In this document: positions 1 to 9,675 of the stretch, piece by piece | Layout of the letters: each line of letters begins with the position of its first letter | Numbering within the stretch: the stretch's first letter is position 1 | Position numbers and translations under genes: made by a program | Notes under the pieces: generated by a model | The model's input: the letters and a program-made list of their open reading frames with translations, nothing else | The model's database searches: none | What the model was told of the DNA's origin: nothing | Assembly: GCF_015354405.1 (NCBI RefSeq) | Contig: NZ_JADKYP010000011.1 | Location: forward strand, 87,617 to 151,616 | Direction of reading: 5' to 3' | Source of the DNA: Nocardia sp. BSTN01 | GTDB lineage: Bacteria; Actinomycetota; Actinomycetes; Mycobacteriales; Mycobacteriaceae | Length of the DNA stretch: 64,000 nucleotides

Positions 1-1750
1 ACAGCGCACCGCGCACCGCGTCGGCGATCGGCTGCGGGTCGGCCTTGTGCGCGCCCGGCCCCCGCTCGGCCACGATCACCAGCTGCTCGGAGGCATCGTC
101 GGCGTCGTACTTCAGACCGGCGTGGCTGTCGGCGGCGAAGACCTCGGCCGGCAGCTGATTGGCCGGCACCGAGAACGCCGCGATGAAGCCCGGGCGCAGC
201 ATCTTGCTGGCCTCCTGCGCGGAGAACTCCAGGTCCTGCGGGTAGTGGTTGCGGCCGTCGACGATCACCAGGTCCTTGACGCGGCCGGTGATGTACAGCT
301 CGCCGTCGACGTAGACGCCGTAGTCGCCGGTGCGCAGCCAGATCGCGTCGTCGGGCGTGCCCGCGGCGTGCGAGCCCTCGATCTGGCGGTTGGTCAGCAG
401 GTTCTTGAAGGTCTTGCGAGTTTCCTCCTCGCGACCCCAGTAGCCGATGCCGATGTTGTTGCCGTGCAACCAGATTTCGCCGACGCGGCCCTCGGGCAGC
501 TCCTGCGCGCCCTCCGGATCGTCGATCGATTCCGGGTCGACGATCGCGGCCCACTGCGACAGCGCGATGTAGCCACAGCTCACCTGCGCGATGGCGTTCG
601 GCGCGCCCTGGTCGACCTTCACCACACGTCCGGCGTTGAGCTCGTTGCGGTCGACGTAGATGACCTTGGCCTCGTCCTCGGCCCGCGTCGCGGAGACGAA
701 CAGCGTCGCCTCGGCCATGCCGTAGCAGGGCTTGATCGCGGTCTTCGGCAGGCCGTACGGGGCGAACGCCTCGTTGAACTTCTTCATCGACGAGGTGGTC
801 ACCGGCTCGCTGCCGTTGATCAGACCGATCACGTTCGACAAATCCAGCGTTTCGCCGTTCTTCGGCAGACCGCGCGCCGCGGCGTGCTCGAAGGCGAAGT
901 TCGGCGCGGCGGCGAACGTGCCGGCGCCGTCGGATACCGCGGCGAGCTCGGAGATCCAGCGGCCCGGGCGACGGACGAAGGCGCTCGGCGACATGATGGT
1001 GATGTACTTGCCGCCGATGGCCGGCAGGATCACGCACAGCAGGCCCATGTCGTGGTACAGCGGCAGCCAGGTGACACCGCGCGAATTCCAGTCCAGGTTG
1101 ATGGCGTTGACCATCTGCAGCAGGTTGGTGCCGACCGCGCGGTGGGTGATCTCCACACCGGCCGGGGTCCGGGTCGAACCCGATGTGTACTGCAGGTAGG
1201 CGATGTCGTCGACGGCCAGATCCGGCCGCACCCAGGACTCGCCGAGCGTGTCGGGCACCGCGTCGACGGCGATGATGCGCGGACGCTGCGCGGCCGGCAG
1301 CGGCCGGAAGAACTGGCGCACGCCGGCGGCCGAGGAGCTGGCCGTCAGAATCGCCGCCGGCTTGCAGTCGCCCAGTACGGCGTGCAGCCGGTCGGTGTGG
1401 CCCGGCTCGTCCGGATCGAACAGCGGCACGGCGATGGTGCCGGCGTAGATGGCGGCGAAGAAGGAGATCACATAGTCCAGGCCCTGCGGCGCCAGAATCG
1501 CCACCCGGTCGCCCGGTTTGGTCACCTGTTGCAGGCGAGCGGCCACCGCGCGCAGCCGGACGCCGAATTCCTTCCAGGTCAGGTCCTGATACTCCCCGTC
1601 GCGCTCGCGGGAGTAGTCGATATAGCGATACGCAAGATCGTTCGCATCGTTGCGGGTGTGCTTCTCGACGTAATCGACCAGGGTGCGGCCCTCGGGAATT
1701 CTGATGTTCCCGGTTTCGTCCAGGTAATCGTCGAAAGTCTCGTCCGTCAT
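1..1750 (-). CDS. fadD32: Long-chain fatty-acid--AMP ligase FadD32 (3' end cut by window edge)
   Basis: FadD32 activates meromycolic acids as acyl-adenylates and passes them to Pks13 for the final mycolate condensation. Translating the minus strand from ATG 1750 gives an uninterrupted frame of 583 codons to the window edge; the family is about 630-640 residues, so roughly the last 50 are missing. The start is fixed by a strong AGGAGAAGGA directly upstream. Visible are the adenylation P-loop [17 protein letters not shown], the FAAL-type sequence [10 protein letters not shown]-like ([11 protein letters not shown]) and the WLRTGDYG motif. Next to envelope lipase and mycolyltransferase genes, as in M. 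tuberculosis, where pks13 would follow off the left edge. The 242-bp gap upstream should hold its promoter. Identification is firm; exact acyl chain length is not readable from sequence. Confidence 0.95.
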   Translation of the reverse strand, partial: MTDETFDDYLDETGNIRIPEGRTLVDYVEKHTRNDANDLAYRYIDYSRERDGEYQDLTWKEFGVRLRAVAARLQQVTKPGDRVAILAPQGLDYVISFFAAIYAGTIAVPLFDPDEPGHTDRLHAVLGDCKPAAILTASSSAAGVRQFFRPLPAAQRPRIIAVDAVPDTLGESWVRPDLAVDDIAYLQYTSGSTRTPAGVEITHRAVGTNLLQMVNAINLDWNSRGVTWLPLYHDMGLLCVILPAIGGKYITIMSPSAFVRRPGRWISELAAVSDGAGTFAAAPNFAFEHAAARGLPKNGETLDLSNVIGLINGSEPVTTSSMKKFNEAFAPYGLPKTAIKPCYGMAEATLFVSATRAEDEAKVIYVDRNELNAGRVVKVDQGAPNAIAQVSCGYIALSQWAAIVDPESIDDPEGAQELPEGRVGEIWLHGNNIGIGYWGREEETRKTFKNLLTNRQIEGSHAAGTPDDAIWLRTGDYGVYVDGELYITGRVKDLVIVDGRNHYPQDLEFSAQEASKMLRPGFIAAFSVPANQLPAEVFAADSHAGLKYDADDASEQLVIVAERGPGAHKADPQPIADAVRGAL

Positions 1751-1992
1751 TCCTTCTCCTCCGAGGCACACGCAGCACGGCGACATGGCCGCTGTTACCT
1801 GTGAGGCCCCGACTCTCTTTCACCCGCGGGCGCTCTGTGGTGCGAGAGCTTGCCTGCAGCTTTTTCCGGTGGTCTGCGCGGTGACCACCTATCGGCTAGA
1901 TGTACTCGAGCCAGGGACATGTTACAGAGCAGGCCCCGAAGCGGTCTCCGGAGCGAGCCGAACGATTCCCCGGCTTGCACGGTGGCGACTCG

Positions 1993-3027
1993 CTACGGCT
2001 CCTCTCGCAGCAAGGGGATCACCGGTGCGAAAGCATCCATCTGGGTCGGAAACACTCCGACATAGGACATCGATGTCAATCGCCGCACGTTACGGATCTG
2101 CTCGGCGATCTCCTCGAATGTGCCGATGGCCACATAGGGCGAATTCAGGATGTCTTCCACCGACAGCTGGACATCGACCTCGAGATCCGGGTGCAAACCC
2201 TTGTCGAGGGCGGCCAACGCCATCTCCGCCGTGCGCTCACGATCGTCGGTGATCACGACGGCGGTGACGGTCCAGTTGAGTTCGATCTCGGGGAACCGGT
2301 CTCCGGCGGCCTCCTTGATGAGATTCACCTTCTCGATGGTCTTCTCGAGGGTGATTCCCGACAGCAGGCCCTTACCGGTCTTGGTCGTGCGCGGCACCAC
2401 CGAGATGATGTCGGCGTGCTTGGCGGCCAGCCGCAACATCTTGGGGCCGCCACCACCGGTCACCAGCGGCGGACGCGGGCCCTGCCGCGGCCGCGGCGTG
2501 CCCTTGATGCCACGCACCTGATAGTGCTTGCCCTCGAAATGGCATTCCTGCCCGCGCAGGAGCACGTCGAGAATGGTCAGCGCCTCGTCCAGCTTCTCCA
2601 ATCGCACGCCCGGCGATTCGTAGGGCAGCCCGGCGGCGTCGAATTCGCTCTTGATCCAGCCCGCGCCGACACCGAGTTCGAGCCGCCCGCGCGAGAGCAC
2701 ATCGATCGTCGCGGCGTCCTTGGCCAGCACCACCGGATGCCGGAAACCATTGGCCAGCACCGAAGTTCCGATCCGGATGCGGTCGGTGGCCACGGCGAGC
2801 GCGCCGAGCGCGGCGATCGGCCCGACCTGGGGGCCGAGGTGATCCGGAATCGCGAAGGAGTCGTATCCGTATTCCTCGGCCTGCTGGGCGAGCTTGACGA
2901 ATTTCCGCGCACCGCCCTCCTGCTGATTTCCCTCACCTGCAGCAGCGAATCGGAACGCGCGCGCCGGAACACCCAGCGCGGTCATCTCGACACCGCTGGT
3001 CGCGCCGGCGGCGGCGGCTTCTGTCAT
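1993..3027 (-). CDS. LLM-class F420-dependent oxidoreductase (luciferase-like)
   Basis: A 344-residue TIM-barrel flavin/F420 oxidoreductase of the luciferase-like superfamily. Visible family features are the segment AEEYGYDSFAIPDHLG near the N-terminus, GTSVLANGFRHPVVLAKDAA, then GRLELGVGAGW, and TGGGGPKMLRLAAKHAD in the middle. The frame extends 43 codons upstream, but ATG 3027 has AGGAG at a suitable distance and begins a normal-length protein. The substrate cannot be told from sequence. It sits between fadD32 and the cutinase-like gene in the mycolate cluster, which has no such gene at this place in the M. tuberculosis order I recall, so a role in the cell wall is only a guess from position. 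Confidence 0.85.
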   Translation of the reverse strand: MTEAAAAGATSGVEMTALGVPARAFRFAAAGEGNQQEGGARKFVKLAQQAEEYGYDSFAIPDHLGPQVGPIAALGALAVATDRIRIGTSVLANGFRHPVVLAKDAATIDVLSRGRLELGVGAGWIKSEFDAAGLPYESPGVRLEKLDEALTILDVLLRGQECHFEGKHYQVRGIKGTPRPRQGPRPPLVTGGGGPKMLRLAAKHADIISVVPRTTKTGKGLLSGITLEKTIEKVNLIKEAAGDRFPEIELNWTVTAVVITDDRERTAEMALAALDKGLHPDLEVDVQLSVEDILNSPYVAIGTFEEIAEQIRNVRRLTSMSYVGVFPTQMDAFAPVIPLLREEP

Positions 3028-3165
3028 GAACTCTCTGCTCCTGGCTGTGCGGATGTGCGCTGTGGCGCGATCATCGCTGCACTTTACAGCCTTCACCAAA
3101 ATCTGAGTGACCCTCGGGTTTACTTTTTCTCCGGGACCTCCGGCGACCGCGGTCACCGCTGGTTG

Positions 3166-4158
3166 TCAGCCGTGCGGCGGGTGGGGGGCGTCCTTGATCA
3201 GACCCTCGGCCCAGGCGGTCGTCCACTGGGTGGCGGTGGTGCCCTGATCGTCCACCTGGAACGTGTTGTAGAGACTGTGCACCGGATTGCCGACGGCATG
3301 CACCAGGGTCATCAGGCTGGGCACGATATTCAGCGGATTCAGCGCCTGCGGCGGGGCGTCGCAGATCAGATCCCCGGGAGCGCAGATGGTGTTCGTGCGC
3401 CCGGCCAGCGCACCGAACCCGCCGCGCGGCCCGGTCATCGTGATACCCGGAACCGACAGGCCCTTCAGCGCGACCTCCGCGCCCACGCCGGGCGGGGAGA
3501 CCCCGATCTCACCGGCCTGTCCGGGGCCGTTCACGCGGCGGCCGTCAGCGATCAGCGTGACGCCGAGAACCTGGTCGGCGGCGACCGGACCCTGCCCGGC
3601 GCCGATCTGAGCCGCGATATCACCGGCGATCACGGCGCCCTGGGAGAATCCGGCGATCACATAGCTGGTGAGCGGGCAGTTCTTCGACATATCGGTCAGT
3701 TCCGCCAGCGCACGCTGGGTGCCCTCGGACCGGCTGGTGTTGTAGGACGTCTGACCGTCCGGCGGAATCGCGATCGGATTCGAGAATTGCGCGACGTAGG
3801 GAACGGTGTAGACGTCGAGCCGGGACTCCGGGAACTGCTGCCGCACGGGGTTGGTCACATGCAGCATCAGCGACGCCGGATTGGCCGTCGGATCGTGCGG
3901 ATCGTCGTTGCTGTTCGACTCCCAGGTGCCGGGAATCGCCAGTAACTGCACATCCGGGCAGGACGCCGGCTGGCTGGTGGGCTTACCCGGCTTCGACGGT
4001 CCCGGCTTCGGGACGTGCAACCGGCCCGCGAGCACGAACCACAGCACCAGCGCCACGATCGCCACCAGGACCGCGATCAGCACGAACAGCAGACAACCCG
4101 GGCGCCGGTTGCGGCCGCGACCGCCCCCGGCATATCCGGAACGACGTCGCGCGGTCAC
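3166..4158 (-). CDS. Cutinase-like envelope lipase/thioesterase (Rv3802c type)
   Basis: A 330-residue alpha/beta hydrolase anchored by one N-terminal membrane helix (about residues 21-45) after an Arg/Gly-rich cytoplasmic start, followed by a Pro/Lys linker, so the enzyme lies outside the membrane. The nucleophile elbow GFSQG places the serine at 172; the cutinase CxPGDxxC-type segment gives Asp263, and His294 in NPVHSLY is the likely third triad member. The M. tuberculosis homologue Rv3802c is an essential phospholipase/thioesterase tied to mycolate biosynthesis; its place beside fadD32 and mycolyltransferases matches. Start is GTG 4158, overlapping the stop of the lipoprotein upstream (GTGA), so the two are probably co-transcribed and translationally coupled. 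Confidence 0.9.
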   Translation of the reverse strand: MTARRRSGYAGGGRGRNRRPGCLLFVLIAVLVAIVALVLWFVLAGRLHVPKPGPSKPGKPTSQPASCPDVQLLAIPGTWESNSNDDPHDPTANPASLMLHVTNPVRQQFPESRLDVYTVPYVAQFSNPIAIPPDGQTSYNTSRSEGTQRALAELTDMSKNCPLTSYVIAGFSQGAVIAGDIAAQIGAGQGPVAADQVLGVTLIADGRRVNGPGQAGEIGVSPPGVGAEVALKGLSVPGITMTGPRGGFGALAGRTNTICAPGDLICDAPPQALNPLNIVPSLMTLVHAVGNPVHSLYNTFQVDDQGTTATQWTTAWAEGLIKDAPHPPHG

Positions 4159-4703
4159 TTGTTGCAGTAGGACTGGGTCGCGACGTCGATGTAGATCTGG
4201 CCCGCCTGTTCAACCGACATCTTCTGCGGATCGAAGGACGGGTCGGTGCCCGCCATCGCGTTCACGAACGTCTTGACCTCTTGATCGGAGGCGCCGCTCG
4301 CCTTGCTCTGGCAGACGTAGTTGGCCGCGGTGATCGCGATGTCCGGGCTGGACGGATTCACCCCGCGCTTCTTCAACTCGTCCAGATAGGCCTGGTCCTT
4401 CGCCGACAGCGGGGCGCTCTCGGCCGAGGTCGGCTGCGCCGGCTCCGGACGTTCGTTCGCGGTGCTGGTGGCCGGGGCCTGCTCCTGGCTGGGCTCGGGC
4501 GCCGCCGGTGCGCTGTTCGGCGCACTCTGGGCCGCCGGGACCGTGGCCGTCGTGGTGGACGGCTTCAACGTGGGCGTGCTCGACGCCGTGGAATCGTTAC
4601 CGCCGCAGGCGGCCAGTAATCCGGTGGCCGCCAGCGCGACCGCGATGCCGGCGACCTTGCCACCAGCGATGTACCGTTCTCCGACCGGACGGGTCCGAAG
4701 CAT
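4155..4703 (-). CDS. DUF732-like secreted lipoprotein
   Basis: A 182-residue predicted lipoprotein. A basic start and hydrophobic stretch lead to the lipobox LLAAC, putting the lipidated cysteine near residue 33. A Ser/Thr/Pro/Ala-rich linker (about 38-100) follows, then a small C-terminal domain with two cysteines (VCQ and SYC near the end) resembling the DUF732 family of actinobacterial secreted proteins. GAGG upstream of ATG 4703 supports the start. It overlaps the cutinase-like gene by four bases, so it may be a partner or chaperone of that enzyme; this is inference. No enzymatic motif is visible. Confidence 0.8.
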   Translation of the reverse strand: MLRTRPVGERYIAGGKVAGIAVALAATGLLAACGGNDSTASSTPTLKPSTTTATVPAAQSAPNSAPAAPEPSQEQAPATSTANERPEPAQPTSAESAPLSAKDQAYLDELKKRGVNPSSPDIAITAANYVCQSKASGASDQEVKTFVNAMAGTDPSFDPQKMSVEQAGQIYIDVATQSYCNK

Positions 4704-4846
4704 GAATCGTGTCCTCGATCTAGTTCGCTAAAGGCTAGAGCTTCTTCCAAGGCCTAGCAGGTCGCGCTCCAGGTTAACGGCAACCGGCGCGGACAGGGAT
4801 CCCATGGCCGGAACCCTCATCAACCACTTAAAGGTGATTTATCGCC

Positions 4847-6724
4847 CTAGGCCCCATGCACCTCGGGGGGCTTGCCGTCGCGAACGACGACGAATCCGGT
4901 CTGGAAATTCTGCTGGACGCCGCCGGGGACCGGGAACTCGTCGCTGATCGGATAACCGAGTTTGCCGCTCTCGAAGCCCTGCTGGCCCCATGCGTCCATG
5001 ATCGGGCCGTTGCGCACGGCCCACGCCCCGGAGAGCGGACTCCAGTAGATGTTGCCGCTCTCGAATTTGCTGTAGCGGCCCAGATCCTTGGTCGGCTGCT
5101 CTTCGGCCGCCGGAAAACCGAGCCAGCTGTTCTCGAAGCCCATCTGCGCGTACTTGCCGAGGATCAGGCCTTGCACCCGGTGCGCCCCGGTCTTGTCGCT
5201 GAAGTACATCGGCCCGCCCTGGAAGCCCTGCACCACGCCGTCCTTGTTCGGCGTCCTGGCCTCCGGGCCGGTCGGATAGCCGGCGGGGCCGCGTTCGAAG
5301 CCCTGCCGCTGCCATTCGGCCAGAATCGCCCCGCGGATCACCTGCGCGCCCGTCTGCGGCGACCAGTACACCGAACCACCCTGGAAAGTCTGGAAGCGGC
5401 CCTGCCCGTCCGGCAGCGGCTGTTCGGCGTAGGTGGGCAGGCCCAGCGGGCCGCCCGGTCCGCCCGTGGCCTGATAGGTCCCGCCGATCGCCCCCGCCAC
5501 GGCATGGGCGCCGGTGGCCTGCGACCAGAACATCCGGCCGCCCTTGAAGTCCTGCGCGTTGCCGTTGGTCACCTGGTACTCGCCGGTGACGCAGTCACCC
5601 AGCCACGTGTCGATCTGCACGGCCGCGGCGACCGCGCCGTTCACCGCGCACGCCGGTTTGTCGGCCTCCACGCCGAGCGCGGCCGCGGCCTGGGGCCACG
5701 ACTGACGCATCTCGAAATCCCAGTACGGCCACGAATGTGTGCCGGAGGGGCGGTAATTGGCCTGCACCGGAATCGACAGCTTGTTCAGCTTGTCGACGAA
5801 GTTCTGACTGGTCAACCGGGACAGCATCTCCAGGCCCATCCCGGCGTAATTGGTGCTGATACCCGGAATATCGGACGGCTTGTCGTAGGCGCCCGTGGTG
5901 CCGCTGCCGGCGGAGACGTACATGCTGACGCCCTTGAGCTTGGGCGCCAGCTGATACGGATCGTGTTCGGACCATTCGGCATTCGTCGGCGGCCCCCACA
6001 TGGCGTTGGCGTCGAATCCGCCGGCGTCGCGCATCGCGAACATGATCGCCTGTGGCATACCCACACTCGTGGTGGTCAGGAAACCCGAATAGGAGGCCGC
6101 GTACTTCACCCAGCCGGGATTGCGCCCGGCGAGGAACATCGCGGCCGTACCGCCCATCGAAAGACCTTCCACGCCATGCGCATCGGTGGCACGCCACTGG
6201 TTTTCCAGCAGCGGCGGCAGCTCCTTGGTCAGGAAGGTTTCCCACTTGTAGTTCTTGCCGTTGTCCTGCTGCGCCCAGTCGGAATAGAAGCTCGACTGGC
6301 CGCCGATCGGCAGGACCACGGTGACGTTCTTGTCGGCGTAGAAGTCGACGGCGCCGGCATCCTTGGTCCAGCCGCTCTCGTCGTCCTGGGCGCGCAGGCC
6401 GTCGAGCATGAACAGCAGCGGGAATCGCGCGTCCGGACGGGAATTCCAGTCCCGGGCCAGCAGCAGTTGCACCTGGACCGGCGAACCCATGGACGGCGAA
6501 TTCACCCACAGCGCGACGCGACGCTCGGTCAGCCAGACAACCTTTTCGACGGTCGCCGCGGCCGGGGCCGGCACCGCGGCGGGTTCGGCGAATGCCGGCA
6601 GCGGTGCGATGGTGATCCCGGATGCGATCGGCACGACCACGGCGGCGGCCAGCATCGCCAGCCGTCGCCTGCCCCAACGGCCACGACGCAGCGTCCCCCG
6701 GCTACCGGAAACCACACCTGCCAC
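4847..6724 (-). CDS. Mycolyltransferase (antigen 85 family) with C-terminal LGFP repeats
   Basis: Antigen 85 enzymes move mycolates between trehalose monomycolate and arabinogalactan or another trehalose. The protein has a secretion signal (basic stretch, hydrophobic core, AFA-EP cleavage site), then an alpha/beta hydrolase domain with GLSMGG nucleophile, a downstream glutamate in GLEMLS and the His of GTHSWPYW. About 240 further residues contain four full and one partial LGFP repeats (recurrent GGxxYWSxxTGA and LGxP/GYP cores), a module thought to bind the wall. This architecture resembles corynebacterial PS1/Cop1. The open frame reaches TTG 6808; I chose GTG 6724, and GTG 6715 or ATG 6655 are possible, because no clear ribosome site decides it. 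Confidence 0.88.
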   Translation of the reverse strand: MAGVVSGSRGTLRRGRWGRRRLAMLAAAVVVPIASGITIAPLPAFAEPAAVPAPAAATVEKVVWLTERRVALWVNSPSMGSPVQVQLLLARDWNSRPDARFPLLFMLDGLRAQDDESGWTKDAGAVDFYADKNVTVVLPIGGQSSFYSDWAQQDNGKNYKWETFLTKELPPLLENQWRATDAHGVEGLSMGGTAAMFLAGRNPGWVKYAASYSGFLTTTSVGMPQAIMFAMRDAGGFDANAMWGPPTNAEWSEHDPYQLAPKLKGVSMYVSAGSGTTGAYDKPSDIPGISTNYAGMGLEMLSRLTSQNFVDKLNKLSIPVQANYRPSGTHSWPYWDFEMRQSWPQAAAALGVEADKPACAVNGAVAAAVQIDTWLGDCVTGEYQVTNGNAQDFKGGRMFWSQATGAHAVAGAIGGTYQATGGPGGPLGLPTYAEQPLPDGQGRFQTFQGGSVYWSPQTGAQVIRGAILAEWQRQGFERGPAGYPTGPEARTPNKDGVVQGFQGGPMYFSDKTGAHRVQGLILGKYAQMGFENSWLGFPAAEEQPTKDLGRYSKFESGNIYWSPLSGAWAVRNGPIMDAWGQQGFESGKLGYPISDEFPVPGGVQQNFQTGFVVVRDGKPPEVHGA

Positions 6725-6829
6725 AGGAGATGTTGTACCGCGCCGGGACCGCTCGAGGCGGTAGGACGCGCGGACAGCAAACCTGAGAAATGGCAGCGCA
6801 CAAGGCAACCTGGGATAGCCCGCAACATG

Positions 6830-6864
6830 TCGGCGCCGCGCAGATCGGATCTGCGCGGCGCCGA
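6830..6864 (-). terminator. Perfect 17-bp hairpin between two mycolyltransferase genes
   Basis: Positions 6830-6846 and 6848-6864 are exact inverted complements around a single base (in practice a loop of about five bases), very GC-rich. It lies just after the stop of the 350-residue mycolyltransferase on the minus strand. No U-tract follows, as is common for actinobacterial hairpin terminators. It also lies within the longest open frame of the next gene only if the TTG 6808 start were extended, so it does not conflict with coding. Confidence 0.6.
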
Positions 6865-6889
6865 GTTCAGGTGCTGTTGCGGGCCTTGA

Positions 6890-7942
6890 TCAGGCGTTCA
6901 GTGCGGCCAGGATGCCCGTGCGAGCCTTGGCCAGCTCGTCCTGCCAGTAGAGCCAGGCGTGGGTGCCGGTCGGCGGGAAGTCGTAGGCGGCCGGAATGCC
7001 CAGCGAGTCCAGTCGAGCCTTGAACGAGTGGGTGCTGACCATCGAGATCAACTCGATGCCCATGGCGTTACCGGTGTTGAACGCACCGACGAGACCGTTC
7101 GGGTGGTCGTACTGACCCGGCAGACCACTGGCGGCCGAGATGTACATCGGCAGACCGCGCAACTGCGGCGCGAACACCATCGGGTCCGAACGCAGCCACT
7201 GCGGGCTCCACGGCGCGGCCATCGAGTCGACGTTGAAGCGGCCGGCGTCGAGCATCATCACGCGAATCGCCTCGCGCATACCGGGGGCGTTCCAGTTCAG
7301 CGGGCCCGAGAACGAGGCCGCGTACTTGAACTGGTCGCGGTGGAATGCCGCCAGGCGCAACGCCGCCGGACCACTCATCGACAGACCGGCGACCGCGTAG
7401 TTGGTCCGCGAAACGCCGTAATTGCTGAGGAAGTCCGGAAGTTCCTTGGTGAGGAAGGTTTCCCACTTGTAGGTGAACTTCTGGCCGTTGGTGTTGCTCG
7501 GGCCCTGCCAGTCGGCGTACCAGCTGGACTGGCCACCCACCGGCATCACCAGGGTGACGTTGTCGTTGCCGAACATCTGCTGGGCGTTGGTCTCGAACGA
7601 CCACGCGTTGCGGTCGTCGCGGGCACGCAGGCCGTCCAGCAGCAGCAGTGCGGCGTTACCGCCGTTGCGCGCCCACTGCACCTGCACCTTGATGGGGCCC
7701 ATGCTCGACGGAACCATCAGTTCGTCGTAGCCGCCCGCGGGAGTCTGGTGCACGGGTGCGTGAACGGGAGCGGCGATGGCGGCCGGAGCCATGATGCCCG
7801 CCGCGATCGGGAGTGCCATCGCGGCACCCGCAGCGAGAAGACGTGTGCGCCAACCACGCTGAGCGCCTCGCCGCCCTCTGGGGGCTGACTCCGGCGCGAG
7901 CGCCGAATGCGAAACCGGCGCGGCCGACCTGCCGAAACGCAT
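6890..7942 (-). CDS. Mycolyltransferase (antigen 85 family)
   Basis: A 350-residue secreted antigen-85-type esterase, second of four in a row. Start ATG 7942 has AAAGAGAGC upstream and shares its MRF opening with a paralogue downstream in the cluster; the open frame continues 28 codons further without support. A signal peptide with a basic start and the cleavage region AAIAAP precedes the mature domain. The nucleophile motif is GLSMSG rather than GLSMGG, the conserved MPVGGQSSWYADW segment is present, and the catalytic His sits in GTHAWLYW. There is no LGFP tail. Expected to act outside the membrane on trehalose monomycolate. Acceptor preference is unknown. Confidence 0.92.
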   Translation of the reverse strand: MRFGRSAAPVSHSALAPESAPRGRRGAQRGWRTRLLAAGAAMALPIAAGIMAPAAIAAPVHAPVHQTPAGGYDELMVPSSMGPIKVQVQWARNGGNAALLLLDGLRARDDRNAWSFETNAQQMFGNDNVTLVMPVGGQSSWYADWQGPSNTNGQKFTYKWETFLTKELPDFLSNYGVSRTNYAVAGLSMSGPAALRLAAFHRDQFKYAASFSGPLNWNAPGMREAIRVMMLDAGRFNVDSMAAPWSPQWLRSDPMVFAPQLRGLPMYISAASGLPGQYDHPNGLVGAFNTGNAMGIELISMVSTHSFKARLDSLGIPAAYDFPPTGTHAWLYWQDELAKARTGILAALNA

Positions 7943-8310
7943 GGATACTGCTCTCTTTCTGCTGCTGTCTGCTGTTGTCGCCGCGCCACGACCACTTCCG
8001 TCGACGACGGCATGATCTGCACTCACGTCGAACCCGACCTTTCGACATGAGCGACGCCGCGGCTACGAACGGTCACACTTGCGCTCGCTGGACGATATTC
8101 GACCGCCCAATCGTTAGCAACACGGACCCGGCCGGGTGGCTGAAATCCGCCCGTGCGCCATTCGTAATCGTGCAGTGACCCTATCGCGTCCGCCCGGAAA
8201 TGACAGCGTGAAATGACGAATCAACTACTGCGCCGGTGAAATTCACCAGGAAACGCCCAACATGCCACGGGCCCCGGCGGTTTCGGCCGGGGCCCGTGGG
8301 TAGCGGATGT
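7943..8310. other. 368-bp intergenic region with terminator and promoter
   Basis: No gene seen. The right part (8265-8299) holds the terminator of the 360-residue mycolyltransferase; the rest should carry the minus-strand promoter and leader of the 350-residue mycolyltransferase. Base composition is slightly less GC-rich than the coding flanks around 8080-8240. No clear -35/-10 pair could be assigned. Confidence 0.5.
8265..8299 (-). terminator. Rho-independent-like terminator after third mycolyltransferase
   Basis: CCACGGGCCCCGG (8265-8277) pairs perfectly with CCGGGGCCCGTGG (8287-8299) around a nine-base loop. It begins twelve bases past the stop codon at 8311 on the minus strand. There is no long T-run. 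Confidence 0.75.
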
Positions 8311-9393
8311 TCAGCCGATATTCGCCGAAAGGTCCGGAATCATCCGGTATGCCTCGGCTTGCCAGTTGAACCAGTCGTGCACACCGGCATTCGGGAACGA
8401 ATACACCGCGTTGGTCGCGCCCAGCGTCATCATCCGCACCTGGAAGGCCCGGGTATTCGCCAATGCCAGCACCTCCAGCGGCGCACCCCGCATGATGTGG
8501 TCGGCAGCCGCCGGCAGCGGCAGGCCCAGATCCTCCTGCGACGGCACACCGCTGCCGGCGGCGATCCAGAGCCGGGTGTTGTTCGCGATCAAGCGCGGCG
8601 CGAAAACGAACGGGTCCATCCGCAGCCACTGCGGGCCCCACGGCGGAGCCATCGAATCGACGTTGTACCCACCGGCGTCGACCATCGCCATCCGAATCGC
8701 CTCGCGCATACCGGGGGCGGAAATGTTCAGATATCCCGAGAACGATCCGGCGAAGCTGAACTGGTCCGGGTGATACGCCGCCAGCGTCAGCGCCGCGCTA
8801 CCGCCCATCGACAATCCGAACGCGCCGTTGCGGCTCGCCCGGAATCCGAGCCGATCGCGCAGGGCATTGCGCAACTGGCCGGTCAGGAACGTCTCCCAGT
8901 CGTAGCGATAGTCCTTCCCCGGCCCGCCCAGGAATGCCTCGGTCGCACCGGATCCGGTGTTGACCGAACCGAAATTGCTCGGCGGGATGCCGAAGAACGA
9001 GCTGGGCGCATTCCAGTCCGCGTAGAAACTGGATTGGCCGCCGACCGGCATCACGACGTTGATATTCCAATCGGTCAGGACCTGCGCGACATTCGTCTCG
9101 ATCTCCCAGCCGTTGAGGTTCTGCGGGGCCCGCAAACCGTCGAGCGCGTAGACCACGCGATCGGTGTTGCCGTCCTTCGCCCGGAAAACCCGGGACTTCA
9201 CCGCACCCATGACCGGCGAATCCACCCAGAAGTCGAACCCCGACGGGTCGAATGCCGCCGACGCGCTCGCGCCGTTGCCGAGTACCGAAACTCCCAGCGG
9301 CAGCAACAGTGCCAATGCCATGCCCAGCGCCGAACGCCTGAGCCACGAACCGGACCTACCTCCGAGTGACGGCTTCCTGTGCGCAAATCGCAT
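8311..9393 (-). CDS. Mycolyltransferase (antigen 85 family)
   Basis: A 360-residue secreted antigen-85-type enzyme, very similar to the next gene upstream (shared NISAPGMREA, PPWGPQWLRMDPFVFAPRL and SFAGSFSGYL/SYAGSFSGYL stretches), so the two arose by tandem duplication. Signal peptide with SWLRRSALGMALALLLPLG core. Nucleophile in FGLSMGGSAAL; His in GVHDWFNW, a change from the usual GTHSW context seen in the LGFP member. Residues about 145-160 (Gly/Ser-rich, between MPVGGQSSFYADW and the DWETF motif) form an insertion absent from the 350-residue paralogue. ATG 9393 is preferred over GTG 9399 because AAAGG lies eight bases before it. Confidence 0.92.
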   Translation of the reverse strand: MRFAHRKPSLGGRSGSWLRRSALGMALALLLPLGVSVLGNGASASAAFDPSGFDFWVDSPVMGAVKSRVFRAKDGNTDRVVYALDGLRAPQNLNGWEIETNVAQVLTDWNINVVMPVGGQSSFYADWNAPSSFFGIPPSNFGSVNTGSGATEAFLGGPGKDYRYDWETFLTGQLRNALRDRLGFRASRNGAFGLSMGGSAALTLAAYHPDQFSFAGSFSGYLNISAPGMREAIRMAMVDAGGYNVDSMAPPWGPQWLRMDPFVFAPRLIANNTRLWIAAGSGVPSQEDLGLPLPAAADHIMRGAPLEVLALANTRAFQVRMMTLGATNAVYSFPNAGVHDWFNWQAEAYRMIPDLSANIG

Positions 9394-9630
9394 CGACACG
9401 ACCTTTCACCTGAAGCGGCGGTCGCACCCGATCCCACTCCGCACGAGCCACCGCTCATTCCGGACAACACAGACACAAGCGTTCCGGCGAAGGCACTCGC
9501 CGCTGCACTGAGGGTTCTTCGATACCAATCGAGTATCGGTGATCCGGTAGCGCGACCAAATGATTCGACGCGGAAATAGTCCGAAAGGTGATCTGCGACA
9601 CAACGCATCGCCGACCCCGGATACGACGCA

Positions 9631-9658
9631 GCCCCGCAGCGGAAGTCCGCCGCGGGGC
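9631..9658 (-). terminator. Hairpin terminator after fourth mycolyltransferase
   Basis: A 12-bp GC-rich stem (9631-9642 with 9647-9658, one mismatch) with an AAGT loop lies 18 bases past the stop codon at 9676 on the minus strand. The position right behind a stop and before an independent promoter region supports termination. Confidence 0.7.
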
Positions 9659-9675
9659 CGTGAGTCGTGCTGAAA

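Noticed and set aside
47-1804. Long plus-strand open frame of 585 codons
   Set aside because: It is antisense to fadD32, has the Arg/Gly/Val/His-rich composition of a GC-rich shadow frame, and shows no family motif.
1900-6889. Two long plus-strand frames (1900-3945 and 4856-6889)
   Set aside because: Both lie opposite well-recognised genes (LLM oxidoreductase, cutinase-like lipase, LGFP mycolyltransferase) and have shadow composition.
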